Shown: piece after piece, positions 8,475-17,547 of the stretch
How positions within the stretch are numbered: position 1 is the first letter of the stretch
Layout of the letters: every line of letters starts with the position of its first letter
Source: an uncultured Sterolibacterium sp.
Lineage (GTDB): Bacteria; Pseudomonadota; Gammaproteobacteria; Burkholderiales; Rhodocyclaceae
Assembly: GCA_903904605.1 (NCBI GenBank)
Contig: CAIVDC010000073.1
Location: forward strand, 24,071 to 88,070
Direction: 5' to 3'
DNA length: 64,000 nt
Notes under the pieces: generated by a model
Databases searched by the model: none
Seen by the model: the letters and a program-made list of their open reading frames with translations, nothing else
What the model was told of the DNA's origin: nothing
Made by a program: the position numbers and the translations under genes

Positions 8475-10223
8475 ATGTACCAGAGTCACTTCCGCTTCGA
8501 GAGCTACCCCTTTCAGAACACCCCCAACCCGGCATTTTATTTCGGCAGTCAGATCCATCGTGAGGCTCTGGCTTCGATGATCTACGGGGTACAGGAGGGC
8601 AAGGGCTTCATCCTCATCACCGGCGATGTGGGCACCGGCAAGACGACCCTGGTGCAAGCGCTGAAGACGGAGTTGGGCGATCAGCATATCGTGATCGAGA
8701 TCAACAACCCGTGGATCTCGCATGAAGAGATCCTCGATACGATCCGCCGCGCCGTCCTGGTGACCGAGCCGGCACAGGCCGCAATGGCTCCCAGCAACAC
8801 GCAAATCATCAACGAATTGAAGGACCGGCTGACCGAACTGGACCGGAGCGGGCGGCGGGTGGTCCTGGTGATCGACGAGGCGCATCAGCTGCCCGAGCGC
8901 ACCCTGGAAGGGATCCGGCTGATCTCCAACATCGAGACCCCCGTCCGGAAACTCATCCAGATCATCTTGCTCGGACAGGACGAGCTCGGCACCATGCTGA
9001 GCCGATACTCACTGCGTCAGATCGAACAGCGGATCAGTCTCGCGTCCCATCTGACCAAGTTGAGCAGGGAGGATACCGAGGCCTACATCCGCCATCGTCT
9101 GCGCGTCGCGCGGGGATCCGATGCCCTGTTCCCGAGCGAGAGCATCGACATCATCTATCCGACGTCGCAAGGCATTCCGCGGATCATCAACCACCTCTGT
9201 GATTTTTGCCTGCTCACCGCCTTTCACAAGAACGCCCAGTATGTGGACGTGGAGACCGCGCGCGAAGTCGCGGCTAGCCTGCCGCCCATGCAGGCGTCCG
9301 CCTCGCCTGTGCCGATTGCTAGTTCACGGGTCGCACCGGCCAAGCCCGCCGCAGCCGCCCCGGTTCCCCCGCGCGAAGCGCCTGGCCATCCGTTGCCGGT
9401 GCAGAGCTTCATTCCCCAGCGCGAACCGGTTCGTCAGGCTTCGGCGCTGCCCCACTTCATGCTGCCGCAGGCCGAAGAGCGTGATCATGTGGAGCGGGAC
9501 GATGCGGATCAGGGACCAGGCGGAGTCCGTTGGCACCATGTACTCCTGATCCTCTTGCTCGGTCTGGCGGTCGGTGCAGGCGCAATATTGCTCATGCAGT
9601 ACGGCCTGAATCCCGATGCTCTTCCCTGGGCAAAGTCAAACCGACAAGCCGGCGCGCCCAGCCAAAAGTCCACGGAAACACCGGCCGCAAGCGCGGAGAA
9701 TATGCGTGCCCGGAACGCCCAGGAGCTCTTTCTGAAGGGGGCGGCGGTGCTGTCGAGCACGGCGGCTGACATCCCTTTCCCGGTCGATCCGACCCGGACT
9801 CCGCAAGTCGAAGCGGTTACCGTGACGCCCGATCAGGATATCAGCATGTTGGCCTCGAAAAAATACGGGGCCTGGAATGAAACGGTCCAGGACGTCATCC
9901 TGGGAGTCAACCCGGAACTCGCGAGCCTGTCCAATCTACCTCCGAACACGGCGGTGAAATTGCCCGTTCTGGATCGCGAGAACATGATCGTTCCGGATGG
10001 CAAGGGCGGTGCCTATATCTACTACGCCAGCTTCGGCAACGAAGCCTTGGCCAAGGAAAATCTCGAGACCCTGAAGAAGATCTGGGCCGGTGCATTCTTG
10101 GTGACGGTCCAGCGTAAAGGCGTGCCGGTGAGCCGTATCTACCTGGGCAATTACGACTCGACGAGCGCTGCTGAAAACATGGTGCACTCGATCTGGTTCA
10201 AGTATCTGCCCAACCTCAACTGA
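8475..10223 (+). CDS. ExeA-like AAA ATPase with LysM-like and SPOR-like C-terminal domains
   Basis: 582 residues. The N-terminal ~270 residues are a cytoplasmic AAA ATPase of the ExeA/GspA group (start MYQSHFRFESYPFQNTPNP, Walker A GDVGTGKTT, Walker B VVLVIDEAHQ). A proline/alanine-rich linker follows, then a single membrane span (HHVLLILLLGLAVGAGAILL, about 356-376). The periplasmic part has a LysM-like segment (ISMLASKKYG...LPPNTAVKLP) and a final SPOR-like segment (YYASFGNEALAKENLETL). Both domain types commonly bind peptidoglycan. Related ATPases occur at the edge of EPS loci. A role in building or anchoring the export apparatus in the wall is inferred. The start has TTGAGG 4 nt upstream. 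Confidence 0.82.
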   Translation: MYQSHFRFESYPFQNTPNPAFYFGSQIHREALASMIYGVQEGKGFILITGDVGTGKTTLVQALKTELGDQHIVIEINNPWISHEEILDTIRRAVLVTEPAQAAMAPSNTQIINELKDRLTELDRSGRRVVLVIDEAHQLPERTLEGIRLISNIETPVRKLIQIILLGQDELGTMLSRYSLRQIEQRISLASHLTKLSREDTEAYIRHRLRVARGSDALFPSESIDIIYPTSQGIPRIINHLCDFCLLTAFHKNAQYVDVETAREVAASLPPMQASASPVPIASSRVAPAKPAAAAPVPPREAPGHPLPVQSFIPQREPVRQASALPHFMLPQAEERDHVERDDADQGPGGVRWHHVLLILLLGLAVGAGAILLMQYGLNPDALPWAKSNRQAGAPSQKSTETPAASAENMRARNAQELFLKGAAVLSSTAADIPFPVDPTRTPQVEAVTVTPDQDISMLASKKYGAWNETVQDVILGVNPELASLSNLPPNTAVKLPVLDRENMIVPDGKGGAYIYYASFGNEALAKENLETLKKIWAGAFLVTVQRKGVPVSRIYLGNYDSTSAAENMVHSIWFKYLPNLN

Positions 10224-10248
10224 GCCGCGCTGCAAACGCAACAAGTGG

Positions 10249-10286
10249 CTCTCTGGAGATCCCGCGGCGACCGGTGTGCCAGAGAG
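10249..10286 (+). terminator. inverted repeat after the ATPase gene
   Basis: CTCTCTGG (10249-10256) and CCAGAGAG (10279-10286) form a perfect 8-bp stem around a 22-nt loop, 25 bp after the stop codon. No T-run follows, so intrinsic termination is uncertain. Confidence 0.35.
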
Positions 10287-10321
10287 TATCGGCTTTGTGC
10301 GCCGTCACAGCAACTTGAGCC

Positions 10322-11125
10322 ATGACAGCGACAATCAAAGCAGCGCTGAAAAGATCGCTCCCGGTCGAGGTTCGACGGAAACTCAGATCAGCCTACGGTA
10401 AGCTTTTCTATTTCGGTTTCAAGCATGCTTGCCCCTTCTGCCATTCGCGCCTAAGGACGTTCCTCCCGTACGGCGATACTTTTCCCGTTCTAACGGAAAA
10501 GCGCGTCGTCGGAGGTTATCGCCGTGATTCGCTTTGTCCGGTTTGCGGTTCAACAGATAGAGAGCGACTCTTATATCTCTATCTTTTATACAAAACCGAT
10601 ATATTCAAGAAGCCGCATAAATTGCTCCACATTGCCCCCGAAGCAAGAGTGGCTGATATATTGCGGGCGAAATCAAATATCAGCTATCTGACCGCTGACC
10701 TTTCTTCCGGAGACGTTATGGTCGAGATGGACATTACGGCCATCACATTTCCAGACCACTTCTTCGATTCGATTATCTGCAACCATGTTCTGGAGCACAT
10801 TATCGACGACGGCAAGGCGATGTCCGAGTTGTACCGTACTCTCAAGCCAGGCGGTTGGGCGGTCCTGCAGGTACCGATGTCGCTAACATTGAAAAGCACC
10901 TACGAAGACTTTTCAATAACGACTTCAACTGCGAGAGAGGAAGCTTTTGGTCAGTGGAACCACGTTAGGATTTATGCCGCAGATTACCATGATAGACTCG
11001 AAAAGGCCGGTTTTAAGGTGAGTGTCTATAGGTGGACCACTGAAGAGGATGTCTTCATTGGACAACTGGGCGACACCGGGATAAACAGAGAAGAGTGCGT
11101 CTATTTCGTCAGCAAGAGCGGTTAG
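10322..11125 (+). CDS. class I SAM-dependent methyltransferase with Cys-rich N-terminus
   Basis: 267 residues. An N-terminal zinc-ribbon-like pair CPFCHSRLR and CPVCGSTDRERLL (about residues 36-80) precedes a Rossmann methyltransferase core. In the core, LLHIAPEA stands where motif I is expected, YLTADL follows, and then IICNHVLEHIIDDGKAM and YRTLKPGGWAVLQVP, which are motifs of the Methyltransf_11 type. A likely role is methylation of a sugar or sugar nucleotide for the EPS (inference from context). Base composition and codon use are clearly richer in A+T than the flanking core genes, a sign of separate acquisition. Confidence 0.78.
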   Translation: MTATIKAALKRSLPVEVRRKLRSAYGKLFYFGFKHACPFCHSRLRTFLPYGDTFPVLTEKRVVGGYRRDSLCPVCGSTDRERLLYLYLLYKTDIFKKPHKLLHIAPEARVADILRAKSNISYLTADLSSGDVMVEMDITAITFPDHFFDSIICNHVLEHIIDDGKAMSELYRTLKPGGWAVLQVPMSLTLKSTYEDFSITTSTAREEAFGQWNHVRIYAADYHDRLEKAGFKVSVYRWTTEEDVFIGQLGDTGINREECVYFVSKSG

Positions 11126-11387
11126 GCATTCGTCGGCGGTTGTTGCCGGTCTGACAATCGGCAGCAGCCTGCAGCGGCGCCGCCAAGGCAGCGAAATTTC
11201 GGTTCTTACCGGTGCCGAAGCGGGACTGAGCTTGCATCTCGACCAGAACTGGAACTGCACCCGGACGGAATAATTGAATCGTTAGGCTCCGAGAGAGCAT
11301 TCATGGCCGAGGTCCCTTCAGAGATGGATAAGTACCTGAAGCCCGCATCGTCGATGTTGCAAGTTCTCCCGTGCGGAAGTGAAGGCC

Positions 11388-12407
11388 ATGAAGTCCGATA
11401 AATCGCATAAACGCGTGTCCGCTAAAGAGAAGACAAGGCGGACTTTAAAAAAACACCTTGGTGTCTCGCTATACTATTTGTTGCGAGATCTTATGAACAG
11501 GAAGGATAAGTATCTATTCAACAAGAAGACATTCTGCGCAATTAAGGCGAAGCTGGCTGCGCGAAACGGCCAAGCAATTGCAGATGACTTGGAGTTTATA
11601 GAGTTCCTTCACAGTCAATTTCCTCATTTCGAGAGTGAGAAAGATGACTTGCAAAATCTGTTAACGGACGCCAGAACGACGTTCGATGAAATCTCAGCAC
11701 TGGGGGTGCCCCTGGAAAATGCAAGAATATTGGATATCGGCTGCGGCTACGGGGAAACACTATTAGCGTCCAACGAATACGGCGTAGGGTTCGCATTAGG
11801 AATTGATTACAACCCGGAATGCCGCAATGTTTTTGAAAAGCTCAAAAGCAATTTCGAACCGAGCAAAGTCGAGCATACCAATTACCTGTCTTGCGATTTC
11901 TTGAGTTCCGAGCTTGAGAGCGACAGTTTCGATGTGGTGATTTCAATTGCCAGTTTTGAGCATTATGACGATCCGGTGGCGGTGCTGAAAGCGTGTCATT
12001 GCGCCCTTAGAAAGGGAGGGTATCTTTTCGCCCAATTCGATCCGCTTTTCTTGAGTCCATTCGGTGCACATAGATTCGGAACTTCGGGAACTCCATATAT
12101 CCAAAACCTTTTTTCTGATCAAACCGTCTTTGAGTTTCTTGCAGGCAAACGGGCAGATGCGCTTATTCATCCCAGCAAGAAAACTCAGTTGAGCATCAAA
12201 GATCCATACGCGGAAATGAACCGCTGGACTGTTAGACAATTTGATGAGCTATTCAGTCAGCCAGACCAATGGGAAGTCGTTTCCTATCGAAGAAGACAAA
12301 TCTACAAGTATTATTTCATGTATCTGCTTTTCAGGACTGAACTTGCGAAATTTGCCGAAGAAGATCTTTTTACCGCAGGCATTACGATTCTCCTAAGAAA
12401 GAAATAG
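11388..12407 (+). CDS. class I SAM-dependent methyltransferase
   Basis: About 339 residues. A basic N-terminal tail is followed by a helical region, then motif I ARILDIGCGYGETLL, LGIDYNPE (acidic motif II), FDVVISIASFEHYDDPV and CALRKGGYLFAQFDP. The ATG at 11388 was chosen because GGAAG lies 8 nt upstream; an in-frame GTG at 11379 is the alternative. Like the preceding methyltransferase it is A+T-rich compared with its surroundings. The 262 bp between the two methyltransferases contains no gene I can support. Substrate unknown; the EPS context suggests sugar methylation. Confidence 0.75.
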   Translation: MKSDKSHKRVSAKEKTRRTLKKHLGVSLYYLLRDLMNRKDKYLFNKKTFCAIKAKLAARNGQAIADDLEFIEFLHSQFPHFESEKDDLQNLLTDARTTFDEISALGVPLENARILDIGCGYGETLLASNEYGVGFALGIDYNPECRNVFEKLKSNFEPSKVEHTNYLSCDFLSSELESDSFDVVISIASFEHYDDPVAVLKACHCALRKGGYLFAQFDPLFLSPFGAHRFGTSGTPYIQNLFSDQTVFEFLAGKRADALIHPSKKTQLSIKDPYAEMNRWTVRQFDELFSQPDQWEVVSYRRRQIYKYYFMYLLFRTELAKFAEEDLFTAGITILLRKK

Positions 12408-12675
12408 AGTCGTCCGGCGCTTGCCCTGGCATCTTTCCCCTACGCACGAATGTGGGTACGGTGATGTTCGCTCAAGAGGCGAACGACGAAGCCAGGTCAA
12501 GGTGGAAGCAGTGCTTCCTGGCGTTATCCTCGTCACGGGACGGTCTCCGGAACGGCATAATATCTGTCGTCACGATTCACGGCCCCAGTCGCTGCCAAGC
12601 GTCCGCCGGCAGCTAGTCAGGAGTCCCGCGGGAAGTGCCTGAGCGCCGGGAGCCCATATTGCACGCCATGACGGC
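12408..12675. other. intergenic stretch between convergent genes, no gene seen
   Basis: 268 bp separating the plus-strand methyltransferase from the minus-strand GH16 gene. The short open frames here have no ribosome binding site or recognisable motif. It marks the right border of the A+T-rich methyltransferase pair. Confidence 0.5.
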
Positions 12676-13476
12676 TCATTTCGCCGGCCCGCTCTGCCTG
12701 CGCCACGCCCGAAAATAGTCCACCTTGAATGCGCCCGGCAACTCGTTTGCTTCCGGAAGGCCCATCCATTTGACGTTGATTTCAGTGCCCAGCTGAATCG
12801 CCATCGGTACATGCCAATCGGTGTTCGCCTTGGTGCGCACGAGTTTGCCGTCCAGGTACCACTTGATTTCCTTCTCATCCCATTCGAGGCCATACAGATG
12901 GTAGTCATTCGTGAGGGGGTTCGCCGTTTGCCATGTTTGCGGGTCCGAGCGGCGGGTCTGGTCGTTTTCCTGCTCTGCCGGGCCGTAATAGACATGGGCA
13001 TTGGTATGAAGGCTCGATTCTTGCCCCTGTGCGGTACCCGCAATTTCGAAAATGTCGATTTCAAAGGAGGCGGCATCCGTCCATCGATACAGCCAAAACG
13101 CGCAGTCAACCCTAGACTTCATGACCTTGGCGCGGACCTCGAAATAACCGTACCTGACCATGACCTTGCTGCTGATATTGCCGGTGGTGAAGCTGTAGCC
13201 TGGAGGTGCTCCGGGTATGCTTTCCTTCCGGGCGAATAGGTTCAACTCGCCGCCCTCCAGTTGGGCATTGTAAGGCATCATCATCCCGGGTTTTCGCCCC
13301 AGGTAGGATGGATTCTGCTCGTTCGCCCATTTTTTCGGGTTGAGTTGCGCCCCGTTGAATTCATCCCACAGTTCCGGGATCGGTTCCCAACTTCCGGTCG
13401 GTGGAGTATCAGCCAGCGCGCGCACCGGCACGAAGAGAAAGGCGGCCAGCAATGGATAGAGGTATCTAGGGGACAT
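12676..13476 (-). CDS. secreted glycoside hydrolase family 16 protein
   Basis: 266 residues. An N-terminal signal peptide (about 1-22, cleavage after ALA) is followed by a GH16 beta-jelly-roll domain. The retaining-hydrolase motif ExDxxE is present as FEIDIFEIAG, supplying nucleophile and acid/base Glu. KWYLDGKLVRT and YHLYGLEWD are also typical of GH16. The substrate is a beta-1,3/1,4-linked glucan or galactan in known members; here it probably trims or releases the locus's own polysaccharide. It overlaps the end of the upstream GT2 gene by 11 bp, so the two are translated together. Confidence 0.88.
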   Translation of the reverse strand: MSPRYLYPLLAAFLFVPVRALADTPPTGSWEPIPELWDEFNGAQLNPKKWANEQNPSYLGRKPGMMMPYNAQLEGGELNLFARKESIPGAPPGYSFTTGNISSKVMVRYGYFEVRAKVMKSRVDCAFWLYRWTDAASFEIDIFEIAGTAQGQESSLHTNAHVYYGPAEQENDQTRRSDPQTWQTANPLTNDYHLYGLEWDEKEIKWYLDGKLVRTKANTDWHVPMAIQLGTEINVKWMGLPEANELPGAFKVDYFRAWRRQSGPAK

Positions 13477-14647
13477 TCTTCTTGTCTGGGGGAGGATGCC
13501 TGTCCGTACGAATCCAACGCAACTCGCGTTCGCGGATAAGGGAGGCGAGCACGATGACGGTTTTCCAGAGGATATACCACGGCACGTACACTGCCAGGCG
13601 CGGCAAGCTGCCGAGACTGCCGTAGCGCCAGGCAGCGATCAGATAATGGAGGAAGAGCGCCAGCACGAGAGCCAGGGACAGAACCCTTTGCAGAGGGTCA
13701 CCGAGGATCAGCGGCGGAAGAAGCAAAAGGACGATTACGCTGACCGGTGGCATGATCACGTCAAGAAGACCGTCTAGAGCATAAGAGTCCCCCTTCACTG
13801 CACGCAGCAACAGCTCGGGCGCGTACCGCCCGATCATCTTCAGGCGGCCGCGCTCCCAACGCACCCGCTGTACTTCGGAGCCGCGGCCGCCCATCGGCAT
13901 CTGAGCCTTGACCCACACCTGGTCGGCGAAAGCGACCCTGTAGCCGGCCTTGAGCAGGTGCATGTGATACTCGATATCCTCGACGATGGAATGGGCCAGA
14001 TAAGGTACCCTGGCGACCACCTCCCGGCTCAGGCAGAAGCCATTGCCGTATATACCGCTGGACATCCCCAGGGCCGTCCGGCCCTGGGGCCGCAGGCCGT
14101 TGAATGAGGCGGTGGTCAATTCCATCGCACGGGTACGGACCGACTCTTCCGGATTCGCCACGCCATAACGTATCTGCACGGCCTGGGCGCCGCTCTCGAG
14201 CATGCGGTCCACCTGCCTCAGGGTGTCCGGATGCAGGTGGGAGTCGGCATCCATGATCAGGAAGGCGTCCCACTCCTCTTTGCGCAGCATGCTCAGGGCG
14301 TCGTTGAGTGCCTGCCCGTTGCCCGGGTTGCCGCTGCGTTCCAGCACCCTGGCGCCGCCGGCGCTGGCTTTCGCGCAGGTGTCATCAGTGCAGTTGTCGG
14401 CGATCACCAGAAGGCCATAGCGGTCACGGGGATAACTTTGCCTCATCAGATCCGCCACCGTCTCGGTGATGAGCAGGCTCTCGTTGTGGGCCGGCACGAG
14501 CACCGCAATGCGTCTCGGCTTCGGGCCCTCCTGGGTCGGCCGGCGTGGCAGGAAAGAAGCCAGGGTGAGGAGGAGAAGATAGAATATCGGCAGGGCTGCT
14601 ATGATCAGGAGCACCCAGGTAAAAATGGAAATGATTGTCTCGACCAC
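13466..14647 (-). CDS. membrane glycosyltransferase family 2 (processive type)
   Basis: 393 residues. One N-terminal membrane helix (about 8-32), a cytoplasmic GT2 domain, then two to four C-terminal helices (about 285-375). GT2 motifs are VLVPAHNES, VIADNCTDDT, the DxD-like IMDADSH, SIVEDIEYHMHL (catalytic ED) and QRVRWERGR, the Q-x-x-R-W signature of cellulose- or hyaluronan-synthase-like processive enzymes. It starts at GTG with GGAGA 6 nt upstream. It lies 27 bp from the divergent GT4 gene. It probably extends the EPS backbone from a nucleotide sugar. Confidence 0.87.
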   Translation of the reverse strand: MVETIISIFTWVLLIIAALPIFYLLLLTLASFLPRRPTQEGPKPRRIAVLVPAHNESLLITETVADLMRQSYPRDRYGLLVIADNCTDDTCAKASAGGARVLERSGNPGNGQALNDALSMLRKEEWDAFLIMDADSHLHPDTLRQVDRMLESGAQAVQIRYGVANPEESVRTRAMELTTASFNGLRPQGRTALGMSSGIYGNGFCLSREVVARVPYLAHSIVEDIEYHMHLLKAGYRVAFADQVWVKAQMPMGGRGSEVQRVRWERGRLKMIGRYAPELLLRAVKGDSYALDGLLDVIMPPVSVIVLLLLPPLILGDPLQRVLSLALVLALFLHYLIAAWRYGSLGSLPRLAVYVPWYILWKTVIVLASLIRERELRWIRTDRHPPPDKKNVP

Positions 14648-14674
14648 AAACTCTCTCCCGCTTGCTACTGCAAT

Positions 14675-15970
14675 ATGACGGCAATGAAGTCAACTCCGCC
14701 GGACAATGTCGATACGCTACCACACCCTGCGGACGAAGGTTTGCGGACAGCGGATGGGACAAGTAACGAGACGGCTCGCGCGCCGCGGCGGATCATCTTT
14801 CTGAATTCGATCTTCCCTTGCCTGAGTGAAACATTCGTCTACGATCAGTATGAGGTGCTGCGCCGTGCCGGTTTGCCGATGGAAATCACATCCAACAGGC
14901 CGCCGCCCGAAAGCCAGGTTCATCCGCACATGCGCGCAATCCAGTGCGAGGTCTTCACGTTCTTGCAGGCGACTGTATGGCAAGTCTTGGCTGCCCATAG
15001 CCTTGCCCTGCTGCGCCATCCCGTGCGCTACCTGACGGCCCTTTGCCGACTGCCGTCTGCCGAGGCGTCGTTGCGCACCAGCCTCGCCTGTCTGACCGGA
15101 GCCGCGCTGCTTCTTCGCCGTTTCGATCGCGCGCCACGGCCTAGACTCCACGCGCACTTCACCTACGATGCAGCCGGGGTTGCCCTTTGGGCGGCGCGGC
15201 TGTCGGGTATCAAATATTCCCTCACCCTGCATGGCGCCGATCTCATTTTCGACTACCCTCCCGATCTTGCGGCCAAACTCGCGGAAGCCGACGCCCTGGT
15301 CTCCATTTCCCGGTTCAACGTCGACTTCATCCGCAGCCACTTCCCTCTGGTCGATGCCGAAAAGATTACGGTGATTCCGCTGGGAATACCGCCGCTGGAA
15401 GCGGCGACAGCCCACCCCTGCGCGTCTGACGGCCCGTTCCGCATCCTGAATGTGGGCCGACTGTCCGAGCACAAGGCGCAACATCTGCTCATCGATGCCT
15501 GTGCCATCCTCGCCGGACGTGGCCATGATTTCCGCTGCGACATCGTCGGCGAAGGGCCGAAAAGACAGTTCTTGGAAGAGCGCATCCGGCAACTCCATTT
15601 GGCAGGCAAGGTCAGGCTGCTCGGGCCTAAGTATCATCACGAAGTGCTCGCCCTGTACGCCGAAACAAGTCTCTTCGTGTTGTGCAGCATTACCGAGGGC
15701 ATGCCTCTGGTACTCATGGAAGCGATGCGGGCGGGTGTGCCGGTGGTGGCCCCTGCGCTTTCCGCCATCCCGGAACTCATCGGCGACGGTGGGGTCCTGG
15801 TGCCGCCGGCCGCCCCGGATGCCTTGGCCGATGCCATCGAGCGCTTCATGGCGGGCGAGATGAATGTCGCCTTCCTGACGGAAACAGCGCGAAACAGAGT
15901 CGAGGCGGAATTCGATCTCGAAACCAACGCCCTGAGATTCAAGTCGTTCCTCGAATCTCTGGAGGCGTAA
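14675..15970 (+). CDS. glycosyltransferase family 4
   Basis: 431 residues with a GT-B fold. The N-terminal half contains LHAHFTYDAAGVALWAARL and SLTLHGADLIF; the C-terminal half contains GRLSEHKAQHLLIDAC, the CDIVGEGPKR nucleotide-sugar region and the family E-x7-E-type motif in ITEGMPLVLMEAMRAGVPVV. The ATG at 14675 was chosen because the frame further upstream lies inside the divergent GT2 gene; no strong ribosome binding site is visible and ATG 14684 is equally possible. It is the only plus-strand gene in this part of the EPS region and converges on the sugar-phosphate transferase. Confidence 0.87.
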   Translation: MTAMKSTPPDNVDTLPHPADEGLRTADGTSNETARAPRRIIFLNSIFPCLSETFVYDQYEVLRRAGLPMEITSNRPPPESQVHPHMRAIQCEVFTFLQATVWQVLAAHSLALLRHPVRYLTALCRLPSAEASLRTSLACLTGAALLLRRFDRAPRPRLHAHFTYDAAGVALWAARLSGIKYSLTLHGADLIFDYPPDLAAKLAEADALVSISRFNVDFIRSHFPLVDAEKITVIPLGIPPLEAATAHPCASDGPFRILNVGRLSEHKAQHLLIDACAILAGRGHDFRCDIVGEGPKRQFLEERIRQLHLAGKVRLLGPKYHHEVLALYAETSLFVLCSITEGMPLVLMEAMRAGVPVVAPALSAIPELIGDGGVLVPPAAPDALADAIERFMAGEMNVAFLTETARNRVEAEFDLETNALRFKSFLESLEA

Positions 15971-15988
15971 CGGCGGAGACATCCGCCG
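15971..15988. terminator. hairpin between convergent genes
   Basis: CGGCGGA (15971-15977) and TCCGCCG (15982-15988) form a perfect 7-bp stem with a 4-nt loop immediately after the GT4 stop codon. It lies between convergent genes and could slow transcription from both sides. It lacks a T-run. Confidence 0.4.
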
Positions 15989-16009
15989 GCGCAGGCCGAG
16001 GCCGGAACC

Positions 16010-17479
16010 TCAGCGGTCGCCTCTGCCCAGGAGGACCACCGGAATGGTCTTGGCCAGGATGGCGAGATCGGTTGCCAGTTTCCAGTTGTCGATGTACTCC
16101 AGATCCATCTCCATCCACTCATCGAAGCTGATATTCTCGCGACCCGGCGCGATCTGCCAGGTGCCGGTGAGGCCCGGCAGAACGCTCAGGCGTCGGCGCT
16201 GGGAGGTGCCGTCGATCCGGGCATAGTCGTTCAATGAAACAGGCCTGGGGCCGACCAGGCTCATGTCGCCCTTGAGGACGTTGAACAGTTGCGGCAGTTC
16301 GTCGAGGTTGGTCCTGCGCAGCCAGCGTCCCACGGCGGTGACGCGCGGATCGTTCTTCATCTTGAAGGCAGCGCCGGTGCGCTCGTTCCGCGATCTCAAT
16401 TCCTCCTGCAACTCGTCGGCTCCCCGGATCATGGTCCTGAATTTATACAGATGAAAGATCCGCCGGTTATAACCAAAGCGCTCCTGGACGAACATCACCG
16501 GCATGCCGCTGTTGAGAACGATGAAGATGGCCAAGACCAGCATGATCGGCGCGCTCACGACGATGAGCAGAAATGATATCAGGACGTCGAGCAGGCGTTT
16601 GGTGATGAAGGCAAGGCTGAGCTGGTGGCCGGAAAATATCACGACGTCGATTCCGATCGCGCCATGCGAGGCGGGCATGGTTTCGGCGCGGATCCGATAT
16701 TTCTTGTAGCGGACGATCTCCTTGAATAGCTGGTCGGCGGGGAAGCGCACCGAGATTCCCATGACATAGGCCAGGTCGATGACCTTATTGATTTCGTCGC
16801 GACTTGCATGGACGGGCATGATGACAACAACCTCGTCCACAATCGTCTTCTCCAGCAGGGCGGGAAAATCGCGCAACCTGCCGATGTAGGGCGAGGCCTT
16901 AGTCTTCTTGTCGAAGATTTCGTCATCGAGGAAGCCGAGCAGCCTGTACCCGATCTCCTGATTCGCCTTCACCATCTCCGCGTAAGACAGGGCGGCCTCG
17001 TTGGTTCCGATGATGAGGACGTTGCGCTCGTTGCGGTCGCCAAGATTGACGCTTCTCAGGGAGAAACGCGTGATCCTGCGCAACAGCAGATCGACGAAGG
17101 TCACGCAAGGCAGGAAGACGGAGAAGAACAGGGGCGTAAATAGCGCGATGTGAAAAAACAGGCCCGAAGCGGCGAATATGATGCAGCCTATGGCGCTGGC
17201 CTTGCCTATGGCGGCCGCCTCAGCCAGCCAGTCCCGCCTGCGGCTCTGAGGCTGGTATAGATCCATCCACTGATAGGACATCAGCCACAGGCCGACCAGG
17301 ATCATGAAACCTGCGACGTTGCCGACCGTATAGCGGGTCGACAGCGTGTCGATGAGGGAAAACCCGGTCTGGATCATGCTGGAAAACTCAGTGGCGCCGA
17401 GAAACGCCACGAGCAAAGCCAGCAGGTCCGCTAGCGCCGAAGCTCGAGCGATGATCTGGTGTTTGGTATGTAGCAGCAT
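16010..17479 (-). CDS. undecaprenyl-phosphate sugar phosphotransferase (priming enzyme)
   Basis: 489 residues. Four or five N-terminal membrane segments (about 10-130), a cytoplasmic CoA-binding-like domain ([15 protein letters not shown]), a further membrane segment near 285-310, and the C-terminal bacterial sugar transferase domain. That domain shows [33 protein letters not shown] and [10 protein letters not shown]. Such enzymes move a sugar-1-phosphate to undecaprenyl phosphate to begin each repeat unit, as WbaP or EpsE do. The start has GGAG 8 nt upstream. Last gene of the minus-strand EPS operon. Confidence 0.93.
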   Translation of the reverse strand: MLLHTKHQIIARASALADLLALLVAFLGATEFSSMIQTGFSLIDTLSTRYTVGNVAGFMILVGLWLMSYQWMDLYQPQSRRRDWLAEAAAIGKASAIGCIIFAASGLFFHIALFTPLFFSVFLPCVTFVDLLLRRITRFSLRSVNLGDRNERNVLIIGTNEAALSYAEMVKANQEIGYRLLGFLDDEIFDKKTKASPYIGRLRDFPALLEKTIVDEVVVIMPVHASRDEINKVIDLAYVMGISVRFPADQLFKEIVRYKKYRIRAETMPASHGAIGIDVVIFSGHQLSLAFITKRLLDVLISFLLIVVSAPIMLVLAIFIVLNSGMPVMFVQERFGYNRRIFHLYKFRTMIRGADELQEELRSRNERTGAAFKMKNDPRVTAVGRWLRRTNLDELPQLFNVLKGDMSLVGPRPVSLNDYARIDGTSQRRRLSVLPGLTGTWQIAPGRENISFDEWMEMDLEYIDNWKLATDLAILAKTIPVVLLGRGDR

Positions 17480-17547
17480 AATCTTTTCTCCGACTTACCT
17501 TTCAGTTCCTTAACCACGCCGACTGCCCCGCATCACGATGAAGCAAG

